Positions 57,310-64,000 of a stretch of 64,000 bases of DNA are shown here, in pieces. The position numbers were made by a program, and so were the translations under genes. Position 1 is the first letter of the stretch. Every line of letters starts with the position of its first letter. The stretch is taken from positions 261 to 64,260 of the forward strand of contig NZ_STGW01000011.1 in the NCBI RefSeq assembly GCF_004912195.1, in the 5' to 3' direction. Origin of the DNA: Nocardioides caeni. GTDB taxonomy: Bacteria; Actinomycetota; Actinomycetes; Propionibacteriales; Nocardioidaceae. Under the pieces are notes generated by a model. It was given only the letters and a program-made list of their open reading frames with translations, did not search any database and was not told the DNA's origin.

Positions 57310-60300
57310 TCAGTGCGCCATGTCCACGAAGCGCGAGTAGTGGCCCTGGAAGGCCACGACGATGTCGCGGGTGGCGCCGTTGCGGTGCTTGGCCACGATG
57401 AGGTCGGCCTCGCCGGGGCGCTGGGACTCCTTCTCGTAGACGTCGTCACGGTGGAGCAGGACGACCATGTCGGCGTCCTGTTCTATGGAGTTGTGGAGGG
57501 CGATGCCCTCAGCGACGAAGTTGTGGACACCGAGGACCGTTGCGTCGTAGACGGGCTGCTCGCCGATCGGCTCGATCGACTTGATGCTGTCCCAATAGAC
57601 GTCGTTGGTTGCCATCAGCGCCAGATCGTTGTCACCAAGGATCGCGGCAACATTGAACAATCGCTGACGGCCGGGTGGACGAGTCATGACGGCACCTCGC
57701 TCAGCTCCAATGGACGCCAGCTCGACGTCTGCGTGGGGGAGTTTCACCATGGCGGTCCGCACGTCGTCCCAGACCTCAACGGGCACCGTGTCGGCTCCCG
57801 GGCGTGGCGTGACTCCTTGCAGGAACTCAGTCAGCTCGAGGGCCGCGTCTTCACGGCCGCCGGAGACTCCGACGTCCGCGAGGAACCTCAGTTGGTTCTC
57901 TGCCCCGCTGACGTGGACCTGGAAGCCCTTCCGGTATCCCTGCTTCTGATTGGTTGTCACCCGCGTGAAGACATTGAACCGAAGGAGCAAGCGGGCGACG
58001 TCGTCGGCAAGGCGGCGACTGGTGGTGGCGTAGAACACCGTTCCCCTGTCCCTCTTCGACCCCAGGTGCACGCAGCCGTCGGTCGCCCACAAGCTGCGCA
58101 GGAACAGCGCCAGCTGATCCTTGGGCAGTGAGAAGACCCAGTCGGGCACGAACTTCTCGTGGGACCGCAGGCCGAACAGGCCCATCCCATCAAGCCACTT
58201 CGCGATCGGATTCCGCTTGCCATGGGTCAGGCGGTACGGCGCAGGGAGCCGAAGCGTCGTCACCCGGGCAGCGGGGTACTCGTCCCGCACCGCAGTAATT
58301 CCGAACAGCTGACGCGCGGCCCACGCCACGGTCTCGAGGTTGTGCTCGTCAATCGACGCGTAGCGGATGGGCTGACGCTTCACGAACGATCCGTCACCGA
58401 TCAGGTGTCCCAACAACACGATCTCGTTGGGATCCCGCGGCATGATCTCCAACGGCGGCGGGACATGGCGGATCGCTCCCACCCGGCTGCCGACCTCGAG
58501 CTCGGCCAGCGGCATCCAGCCGTCGTAGGTGAGGAACGGGTGGTTGCCCGTCGCCTGCACCCGTCGGCCCGACGCCAGCGTGACCTCGTAGACCGCCTTG
58601 GTGCCGCTCGGGAACGCGTGGGTGAGGGTCCGCGGGACCAGCTTGAGCCGGTCGTCGAGGGCCCAGACGGGGACGTCGGTGGCACCGGTCTCCATCAGCT
58701 CACCGATCGTGATCTCGGCGTTGGTGTCCGCGCGAAGGAGCCGGGTCTCAGCGGTCACACAGCCCGACTCGCGAAGGTCGCTGACCGCAGGCCGCTTGTC
58801 GGAGCGCTGCTCGGGACCACGGTTGAGCTGCGAGAGCGCGATGACCGGGATCTCGAGCTCCTTCGCCAGCAGCTTGATCTGACGGGAGAACTCCGAGACC
58901 TCGAGCTGGCGGGACTCGACCTTCTTGCCCGAGCTCATCAGCTGGAGGTAGTCGATCACCATCAGCTTGAGGTCGTGCTTCTGCTTGAGCCGCCGCGCCT
59001 TGGCGCGGATCTCGGTCATCGTCATGTTGGGCGAGTCGTCGATGAACATCGGCGCCGCCGACACCTTCGCGACGTGGCGGGCCAGCCGGTCCCACTCCTC
59101 AGTGCCCATCTTGCCGTTGCGGATGTGGTTGAGCGGGATCCGCGCCTCGGCCGACAGCAGACGCATGACGATCTCGGCGCGCGTCATCTCGAGGCTGAAG
59201 AAGGCGGCGGTGAGGTTGTTGTGGATCGCGGCCGCGCGGCAGAAGTCGAGTGCCAGCGTCGAGTTGTGGGTCGGGATCATCGACCGACCGGCGAGGTAGA
59301 GGTGGTCGTCGTTGTCGACCTGGACGCACCGCACGGGGACCGACGCCACGGGGCGGACAGCGACGACGTAGCGGCGACCGACCCGGGAGGTGCTCTTCGG
59401 GCGGTGCTCCTTGTGGAGCATGGCCTTGCGATCCAGCAAGAACACGTCGTCGACCGTGGAGAAGTTCAGGTTGTAGGCCATCGAGGACGCCTCCGAGCGC
59501 CCCTTGACCGGCTTGCGGGCCACTCCACAGCGATACCCAAGACTCACGACGAGCTCGTGGACGTCGCGAGCCAACTGAGCGCTGGTGGTCGTGAACTGGA
59601 CGGCACCGGTCTGACGGGACACCGTGCCATCGGTGTCCAGCAGGCCGGCGAGCAGCGCGCGCCGGTCCTCCTCACTCGCACGCAGGTACGGGGTCGGGAT
59701 GTGCTTGTCTCCGAGCACGCCGGTGGTACGGAGCAACGCTGTGAAGGAGCCGTGGTCGAGATAGCACTCACGACACTGCCACGACTCACCAGAAGCGGGG
59801 CGACCGCAGTCCGGGCAGTTCATTCGATCGGGGTGGGCTCCCTTGTTGCGGACACCACACATCCGACCGCAGGTGTACACATTGGGGTGACGAGCCTCGA
59901 AGATCGAGCCACACACGTCGCACTCGCGCAGCAACGGCTCGCGCGGCGGCAGCTGCAGGGAATACAGCATCCCCCCGCGCGAGGAGCAGCGGATGCCGAG
60001 GCCCTCGATGCGCATGGGAATCTCATCGGTCTCCGAGGTGAGTCGCGCCCCGTCGCTGTGACCGTCGCCCAGCCAGGCGCCGAGCACGTAGGCCGGGATC
60101 GGCAGATCACCGCTCAGCCCGTCCAGGGCGCCGGCGTTCAGGACCGCGTGATTGGCGCGCTGGTCGGCGCCGATCCGCACGGACCGCGCCATCTCCTCCG
60201 TCGTCACGACGGCTGCGTGGATGCGCTGTGTGCGCGACCGGTTGTACTGACGATCCGCGGCCCACTTCGACTTGCGCGCGGCCCTGGTCTCGGTCAACCA

Positions 60301-61227
60301 CTGGTGCTGGGCGTCCGCGACGATCGTGGAGCCGTCGGAGAACTCGACCTCGAAGCAGGGTCGGTCGACCAGGACCTCGGTCGCAGCGACCACTCGGGTG
60401 GGGCGGCCCTCGGCGTCATACAGCAGGTCGCCGACCGCGACGTCGCCCATCGTGGTCCAACCCGACGGCGTGGGCAGCGGGGTGTCGAGGGCCAGCGCCT
60501 TGCCCATGGCGGGACGGGCCGCGACGACGATCATCTGGCCCTTGTGGAAGCCGTTGGTCAGCTCGTCGAAGTCGGCGAAGCCGGTCGGGACGCCGTAGAT
60601 CCCGGCCTCACGGTTCTCGATCGCCTCGATCTCGTCGAGGACCGCGTCCATGATGTCGCTCAGCGGCGCGTAGTCCTCGGACTTCTTGCCGTCGGTGACC
60701 TTGTAGATCTCCGCCTGGGCCTCGTTGACGATGCCCTCGACCTCGCCCTCGCCGGCGTAGCTGATCTGCACGATCTTGGTGCCGGCCTCGACCAGGCGGC
60801 GCAGGATCGCCTTCTCCCGGACGATCTCGGCGTAGAAGCCGGCGTTGGCGGCGATGGGCACGTTGGCGGCCAGGGTGTGGAGGTACGACGCGCCGCCGAT
60901 CCGCTGCAGCTCGCCGCGCCGGCCGAGCTCGTCGGCCACGGTCACCATGTCGGCCGGCTCGCCGCGACCGTAGAGGTCGAGGATCGCGTCGTGGATCGCC
61001 TCGTGGGCAGGGCGGTAGTAGTCGACGCCGCGGACCGACTCGACGACGTCGGCGATGGCGTCCTTGGAGATCAGCATCGCGCCGAGCACGGACTGCTCGG
61101 CCGCCATGTCCTGAGGAGGGGTCCGGCCGCCGGTGGGAGCCTCGCCCGGCGCGTGGGCCGCCGGCCCGTCGCCCCACTCGGACGGCGGCTCGGAGGACCA
61201 GGACGGCTGGTCGTCGGTGAGGCTCAC
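57310..61227 (-). CDS. dnaB: Replicative DNA helicase DnaB, interrupted by two inteins
   Basis: The frame encodes 1305 residues; without the two inteins the helicase is 469 residues, normal for DnaB. The N-terminal domain starts TPPQDMAAEQSVLGAMLISK. The RecA core has Walker A PAMGK|ST (split by intein 1), the AFFSLEMTRAEIVMRLLS block, LMVIDYLQLM (Walker B) and PVIALSQLNRGPEQRSDKRP, then DLRESG|SIEQDADMVVLLHR (split by intein 2), and ends RNGATRDIVVAFQGHYSRFV. It unwinds DNA ahead of the replisome and is essential, so both inteins must splice. GTG 61227 is chosen because it is followed by the usual acidic N-terminus and AGGAG lies 11 bases upstream; earlier in-frame starts have no ribosome binding site. 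Confidence 0.95.
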   Translation of the reverse strand: MSLTDDQPSWSSEPPSEWGDGPAAHAPGEAPTGGRTPPQDMAAEQSVLGAMLISKDAIADVVESVRGVDYYRPAHEAIHDAILDLYGRGEPADMVTVADELGRRGELQRIGGASYLHTLAANVPIAANAGFYAEIVREKAILRRLVEAGTKIVQISYAGEGEVEGIVNEAQAEIYKVTDGKKSEDYAPLSDIMDAVLDEIEAIENREAGIYGVPTGFADFDELTNGFHKGQMIVVAARPAMGKALALDTPLPTPSGWTTMGDVAVGDLLYDAEGRPTRVVAATEVLVDRPCFEVEFSDGSTIVADAQHQWLTETRAARKSKWAADRQYNRSRTQRIHAAVVTTEEMARSVRIGADQRANHAVLNAGALDGLSGDLPIPAYVLGAWLGDGHSDGARLTSETDEIPMRIEGLGIRCSSRGGMLYSLQLPPREPLLRECDVCGSIFEARHPNVYTCGRMCGVRNKGAHPDRMNCPDCGRPASGESWQCRECYLDHGSFTALLRTTGVLGDKHIPTPYLRASEEDRRALLAGLLDTDGTVSRQTGAVQFTTTSAQLARDVHELVVSLGYRCGVARKPVKGRSEASSMAYNLNFSTVDDVFLLDRKAMLHKEHRPKSTSRVGRRYVVAVRPVASVPVRCVQVDNDDHLYLAGRSMIPTHNSTLALDFCRAAAIHNNLTAAFFSLEMTRAEIVMRLLSAEARIPLNHIRNGKMGTEEWDRLARHVAKVSAAPMFIDDSPNMTMTEIRAKARRLKQKHDLKLMVIDYLQLMSSGKKVESRQLEVSEFSRQIKLLAKELEIPVIALSQLNRGPEQRSDKRPAVSDLRESGCVTAETRLLRADTNAEITIGELMETGATDVPVWALDDRLKLVPRTLTHAFPSGTKAVYEVTLASGRRVQATGNHPFLTYDGWMPLAELEVGSRVGAIRHVPPPLEIMPRDPNEIVLLGHLIGDGSFVKRQPIRYASIDEHNLETVAWAARQLFGITAVRDEYPAARVTTLRLPAPYRLTHGKRNPIAKWLDGMGLFGLRSHEKFVPDWVFSLPKDQLALFLRSLWATDGCVHLGSKRDRGTVFYATTSRRLADDVARLLLRFNVFTRVTTNQKQGYRKGFQVHVSGAENQLRFLADVGVSGGREDAALELTEFLQGVTPRPGADTVPVEVWDDVRTAMVKLPHADVELASIGAERGAVMTRPPGRQRLFNVAAILGDNDLALMATNDVYWDSIKSIEPIGEQPVYDATVLGVHNFVAEGIALHNSIEQDADMVVLLHRDDVYEKESQRPGEADLIVAKHRNGATRDIVVAFQGHYSRFVDMAH
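57490..58761 (-). mobile_element. Intein 2 (class 1) in dnaB, with LAGLIDADG homing endonuclease domain
   Basis: 424 residues between ESG and SIEQD, the same junction as the Synechocystis DnaB intein. It begins with Cys (CVTAETRLLRADTNAEIT), has block B with TGNHPFLT (Thr71, His74), and ends GVHNFVAEGIALHN with the His-Asn pair; +1 of the extein is Ser. The endonuclease dodecapeptides are LLGHLIGDGSF and FLRSLWATDGCV. The endonuclease looks complete, so the element may still be mobile. Confidence 0.9.
59263..60498 (-). mobile_element. Intein 1 (class 3) in the dnaB P-loop, with LAGLIDADG domain and zinc-like insert
   Basis: 412 residues between GK and ST of Walker A. It starts ALALDTPLPTPSGWTTMGDV: residue 1 is Ala, not Cys or Ser. 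The class 3 triad is present: Trp67 in block B (ADAQHQWLT), Cys391 in block F (PVRCVQVDNDDHLYLAG) and Thr410 two residues before the terminal Asn (IPTHN). Dodecapeptides are YVLGAWLGDGHSDG and LLAGLLDTDGTVS. A Cys-rich insert lies between them. Confidence 0.88.
59763..59925 (-). other. Two Cys4 zinc-binding-like modules inside intein 1
   Basis: Between the two dodecapeptides, ECDVCGSIFEAR...TCGRMCGVRN and NCPDCGRP...WQCRECYLDH give two CxxC/CxxxC or CxxC clusters. They resemble the zinc ribbons of HNH endonucleases rather than standard LAGLIDADG proteins. Eight cysteines in about 55 residues are unusual for a GC-rich intein. Confidence 0.7.
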
Positions 61228-61691
61228 GGGCCTGACATCTCCTGACTCGGTCACGGACGGGGCGCCGCCACGGGCGCCGTGGGATCGTCGTACGGTGACC
61301 ATCTTGTCGACGGGTCCGACCCAATCCCCGTCGTGCAACCTAGGGGCGGGAACGGGTCACTGGAAAGCCGTCGCCGACGGGTTATCCACAGGGCGTGGGG
61401 ATAAGCAGGGCGAAGACGTGGACGACACGCGGCAACGATGTGCACCGGCTGGGGAGGAAGCTGTGGAACTCGCGGCGAAGGACGCTCTGAAAGTGGCTGT
61501 GACCTGCAGTAACGCAGGTGCACAGCTGTGGATCGGAAATTTCTCGGACCGAGTTCCGTTCACTTTGCCGTCATCGTCTCGCCACGCCCGGTCCGCCCGA
61601 TCCGGTGTCATCCCTCATCCCCGAGGTGAGTGTTTCCACAGGTGAGCCCAGGTTTTCCACCGCTCCGCTCCGGCCTCCCGCAGGACCGCCG
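61228..61691. other. 464-bp dnaB / MATE divergent region with DnaA-box-like motifs
   Basis: It holds TTATCCACA at 61382-61390, which is the E. coli DnaA-box consensus, and an inverted TTATCCCCA (plus-strand TGGGGATAA, 61396-61404). Weaker TTTCCACA (61633-61640), TTTTCCACC (61653-61661) and a GTTCCACA complement (61462-61469) follow. An ACCTGC-AGTAAC-GCAGGT dyad lies at 61502-61519. No AT-rich stretch is seen, so an origin is not claimed. Confidence 0.5.
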
Positions 61692-63056
61692 GTGAGCAAC
61701 CGCGCCCTGGACCGCGAGATCGCCCGCCTCGCCGTCCCCGCCTTCCTCGCTCTCGTGGCCGAGCCACTCTTCCTCCTCGGCGACGCGGCCGTCGTCGGCC
61801 ACCTCGGCACCGCGGAGCTCGCCGGCCTCGGCATCGCCGGCACGGTCGTCTCGACCGTGGTCGGCCTGTGCGTCTTCCTCGCCTACGGCACCACCGCCGG
61901 GGTCGCCCGTCAGCTCGGCGCGGGCCGGCAGCGCGACGCGCTCGCCCAGGGCGTCGACGGGCTCTGGCTCGCCCTCCTGATCGGGCTCCCCGTCGGCCTC
62001 GCCTGCACCCTGCTCGCCACTCCCCTCGTGGACCTGTTCGGCGCGTCGAACGACGTGGCCGAGGCCGCCACGACGTACCTCCGGATCGCGGCCGCCGGCA
62101 TCACCCCACTCCTCCTCGTCCTCGCCGCGACCGGCGTGCTGCGCGGCCTGCAGGACACCCGCACCCCCTTGCTCGTCGCCATCGGCGGCAACGTCGCCAA
62201 CCTCGCCCTCAACGTCCTCCTCGTGTACGGCGGAGGGCCGGTCCCCGCACTCGGGATCGCCGGCTCCGCGCTCGGGTCGGTGGTCGCCCAGCTCGCGATG
62301 GCGCTGGTGCTGGTCGTCGTGGTGCTGCGCGCGGCCCGGAGGGAGGGGGCAGGCCTGCGCCCGCACGTGCCCGGCATCCGTGCGGCGGCCCGAGCCGGCG
62401 TACCCCTGCTCGTGCGCACCCTGACCCTGCGCGCCTCGCTGCTCGTCACCACCTATGCCGTGGTGCACGCCGCCGGCACCACCCCCCTCGCCACGGGCGC
62501 CAGCAACTCCGACGCCACCGCGATCGCCACCCACCAGCTGGCCATGACGCTGTGGATCTTCCTGGCCTTCGTGCTCGATGCGATCGCGGTCGCTGCCCAG
62601 GCGATCACCGGACGCCACCTCGGCGCGGGCGACGCCGAGGCGACCCGGGCCGTGACCCGCCGGATGGTGCGGTGGGGGGTGGTCAGTGGCGTCGTCACCG
62701 GCCTCGGGCTCGCTGCGACGAGCCCGTGGATCGGCGCGCTGTTCACCCCCGACGAGGTGGTCCGCGACGCCCTGGTGCCGGTGCTGGTGGTCGCGGCCCT
62801 CGCCCAGCCCGTGGCGGGCATCGTCTTCGTGCTCGACGGGGTGCTGATCGGCGCGGGCGACGGTCGCTACCTGGCCTGGGCCGGGCTGGTCGTGCTCGGC
62901 GGCTACGCTCCGGTCGTGCTGCTGACGAGTGCGCTGGGCGCCGGACTGCCGTGGCTGTGGGCCGTCTTCGGCGTGCTCTTCATGGGCGGGCGGATGGTGA
63001 CCCTGGTCCGCCGCGCCCGCGACGACGCGTGGCTCGTGACCGGGGCGGGCGCATGA
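61692..63056 (+). CDS. MATE family multidrug/toxin exporter
   Basis: A 454-residue membrane protein with twelve helices in two MATE halves. It starts NRALDREIARLAVPAFLALV, then EPLFLLGDAAVVGHLGTAEL (the acidic residue and Val-Val-Gly block of the family). Half two begins RAGVPLLVRTLTLRASLLVT. It should expel cationic compounds using Na+ or H+. MATE genes near dnaB occur in several actinobacteria. GTG 61692 has AGGA upstream and directly precedes the first helix. Its stop overlaps the next gene's ATG. Confidence 0.92.
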   Translation: MSNRALDREIARLAVPAFLALVAEPLFLLGDAAVVGHLGTAELAGLGIAGTVVSTVVGLCVFLAYGTTAGVARQLGAGRQRDALAQGVDGLWLALLIGLPVGLACTLLATPLVDLFGASNDVAEAATTYLRIAAAGITPLLLVLAATGVLRGLQDTRTPLLVAIGGNVANLALNVLLVYGGGPVPALGIAGSALGSVVAQLAMALVLVVVVLRAARREGAGLRPHVPGIRAAARAGVPLLVRTLTLRASLLVTTYAVVHAAGTTPLATGASNSDATAIATHQLAMTLWIFLAFVLDAIAVAAQAITGRHLGAGDAEATRAVTRRMVRWGVVSGVVTGLGLAATSPWIGALFTPDEVVRDALVPVLVVAALAQPVAGIVFVLDGVLIGAGDGRYLAWAGLVVLGGYAPVVLLTSALGAGLPWLWAVFGVLFMGGRMVTLVRRARDDAWLVTGAGA

Positions 63057-63631
63057 AGCCGCTCTACTGGATCGCGATCGGCCTGATCGTCGTCGTGTTC
63101 ACCGGCGCCCCCGACGACAAGTGGGACGTCGCGGAGATCGTCGGCAACGCCTTCGTCCTCATCGGCTGGGTGCAGCTGTCGCGCGCCCTGCCGGACCTCC
63201 CCCTGCGGCTGACGCTGTCCTACCTCGCGGTCCTCGCCCTCGTCGTCGCCGCCGCGACGAGCCCTCCCGACGCGCGGGCGTGGCTCGACGACGCCGAGCC
63301 GGCCGTCGTCTGGGCCTCCTCGCTGCCCGCCCTCGGCTTCCAGGCGGTCCTCTGCCATGCCCTCGCAGGCCGGGCGCAGGCGCGGCGGGTGCGCAGCGGC
63401 GTCTGGTGGCGGATCGCCGAGGTCGCGATCGTGCTGGCCCTGGTCGCCAACCCGCTCGCTGACGGCGCGGGCTGGACCTGGCTGAAGGACATCGGGATCG
63501 GAGCGGTCGGCCTCGCCGGCGTCCTGCTCGTCATCATCCTCTGCATCGCCCACGGCCCGGCGACCTGGGCGGGCGGCCCACCGCCGCCACCCGAACCCGC
63601 CGAACCCGCCGAACCCGAGAAGCAGACCTGA
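63053..63631 (+). CDS. Membrane protein of unknown function
   Basis: A 192-residue protein with about five transmembrane helices, and a Pro/Glu-rich cytoplasmic tail (PPPPPEPAEPAEPEK). It starts MKPLYWIAIGLIVVVFTG and includes DVAEIVGNAFVLIGWVQLSR. No family recognised. It overlaps the MATE stop by four bases (ATGA), so it is co-expressed with the exporter and may assist it, which is inference. Confidence 0.72.
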   Translation: MKPLYWIAIGLIVVVFTGAPDDKWDVAEIVGNAFVLIGWVQLSRALPDLPLRLTLSYLAVLALVVAAATSPPDARAWLDDAEPAVVWASSLPALGFQAVLCHALAGRAQARRVRSGVWWRIAEVAIVLALVANPLADGAGWTWLKDIGIGAVGLAGVLLVIILCIAHGPATWAGGPPPPPEPAEPAEPEKQT

Positions 63632-63694
63632 CGTCGTCCCGTGCAGATCGGTCGTCGTCACCGCAGGAACACGACCGATCCGCACGGGACGACG
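63632..63694. repeat. CGTCGTCCCGTGC hairpin repeat, copy C
   Basis: CGTCGTCCCGTGC (63632-63644) pairs with GCACGGGACGACG (63682-63694). The arms continue inward as GATCGGTCGT/ACGACCGATC after one mismatch. This is the longest stem of the family. It lies between two convergent genes. Confidence 0.75.
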
Positions 63695-63699
63695 CGCGG

Positions 63700-64000
63700 T
63701 CAGCCCTGCAGGTTGGAGAGCACCAGCTGGGCCAGCTGAGCAGCCTGCTGACGCGGGTCGCCCTCGTAGTCGACGCCGTCCTCGTAGTCGAGCTCGACCT
63801 CGACGAGCACCTCAGCGGTGCAGGCGCGCAGGTTGCCCGCGAAGTTCGGCGGGTTGCTGACCTTCCACCAGCCCTGGTCCGCACCCGCGACGTCGTCGAC
63901 GGGCTCGACGACGCCATTGATGTCGGAGGGCATCGGGCAGGTGAAGTCGCCCTTGGTGAAGTCGTCGGGGAAGGTGAGCTTCACACTCACCTCGACGAGG
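63700..64000 (-). CDS. Hypothetical protein, C-terminal part (cut by the window end)
   Basis: An open frame enters from beyond 64000 and ends at 63700. The visible 99 residues include VKLTFPDDFTKGDFTCPMPS, then WWKVSNPPNFAGNLRACTAE and ELDYEDGVDYEGDPRQQAAQ. Two Cys about 40 residues apart suggest a disulfide, so it may be exported. The frame reads through to the edge (LVEVS before SVKL), so the start lies outside. No family recognised. Confidence 0.65.
   Translation of the reverse strand, partial: LVEVSVKLTFPDDFTKGDFTCPMPSDINGVVEPVDDVAGADQGWWKVSNPPNFAGNLRACTAEVLVEVELDYEDGVDYEGDPRQQAAQLAQLVLSNLQG

Noticed and set aside
58159..61245. A 1028-residue open frame opposite dnaB
   Set aside because: It mirrors dnaB and both inteins, has no ribosome binding site and no motif.
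61228..61691. A chromosomal replication origin
   Set aside because: DnaA-box-like motifs are few, there is no AT-rich unwinding element, and dnaA/dnaN are not in the window.
1..64000. tRNA or rRNA genes
   Set aside because: I found no cloverleaf-compatible sequence ending in the expected acceptor stem and no rRNA-like segment while reading both strands; a tRNA-specific program was not run.

Overview
The window is about 70% GC, uses many GTG starts, and is packed with short gene overlaps (ATGA/GTGA). Gene content (single-chain acyl-CoA carboxylase, DUF2236 oxygenases, DinB/DUF664, DUF2510-SHOCT protein, LPATG surface protein) and a recurring intergenic palindrome with ends like GGTCGAGGAGC point to a Nocardioides-like actinobacterium (Propionibacteriales). 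This is inference from style and content. It looks like chromosomal core and accessory DNA. I see no rRNA, tRNA, CRISPR, prophage or transposase gene.

Layout. 1-2.7 kb: cytochrome P450 and FAD disulfide reductase, overlapping. 2.8-6.2 kb: beta-phosphoglucomutase-like HAD and GH65 disaccharide phosphorylase. 6.2-7.7 kb: an MFS gene bracketed by two 114-bp inverted elements. 7.7-10.4 kb: exonuclease III, NYN protein, GH25 lysozyme lipoprotein, thioredoxin. 10.4-12.1 kb: first divergent DUF2236 oxygenase/TetR pair. 12.2-14 kb: LPATG surface protein. 14.4-19.6 kb: small housekeeping and membrane genes, an ankyrin lipoprotein and an SMP-30-like secreted protein. 19.7-21.5 kb: NarL-type two-component pair. 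21.8-23.5 kb: second DUF2236/TetR pair. 23.6-28.1 kb: ASCH/HhH protein, LysE and CDF transporters, diguanylate cyclase. 28.2-30.1 kb: third TetR/DUF2236 pair, with a Tat-exported latex-clearing-protein-like enzyme. 30.2-35.3 kb: response regulator, histidine kinase fused to a DUF4173-like membrane domain, ABC ATPase and ABC permease, all translationally coupled. 35.4-40.4 kb: DMT transporter, TOPRIM protein, VOC protein, membrane-anchored propeller, YnfA, ParS/MbcA-like protein. 40.5-46.1 kb: giant acyl-CoA carboxylase carrying an in-frame palindromic insert. 46.2-48.6 kb: SigJ/ECF41-like sigma factor, DUF1059-like protein, DinB and VOC. 48.7-51.2 kb: AAA ATPase and TPR partner. 51.2-53 kb: a TetR gene and an ABC ATPase gene that have both lost their 5' ends at one deletion junction, plus an intact permease. 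53-57.2 kb: CAP protein, DUF2510/SHOCT protein, SulP/MerR divergon, a membrane protein with a candidate 13-codon leader ORF. 57.3-61.2 kb: dnaB with two inteins. 61.7-64 kb: MATE exporter, membrane protein and a gene cut by the window end.

Recurrent themes are divergent regulator/target pairs with dyad operators, likely leaderless promoters (TAGNNT six to nine bases before the start codon), and two families of dispersed palindromic intergenic repeats. The strongest leads are the dnaB gene with a class 3 intein in its P-loop and a class 1 intein near its C-terminus, the three TetR/DUF2236 divergons, the double decapitation at 51.49 kb, and the palindrome inside the carboxylase reading frame.
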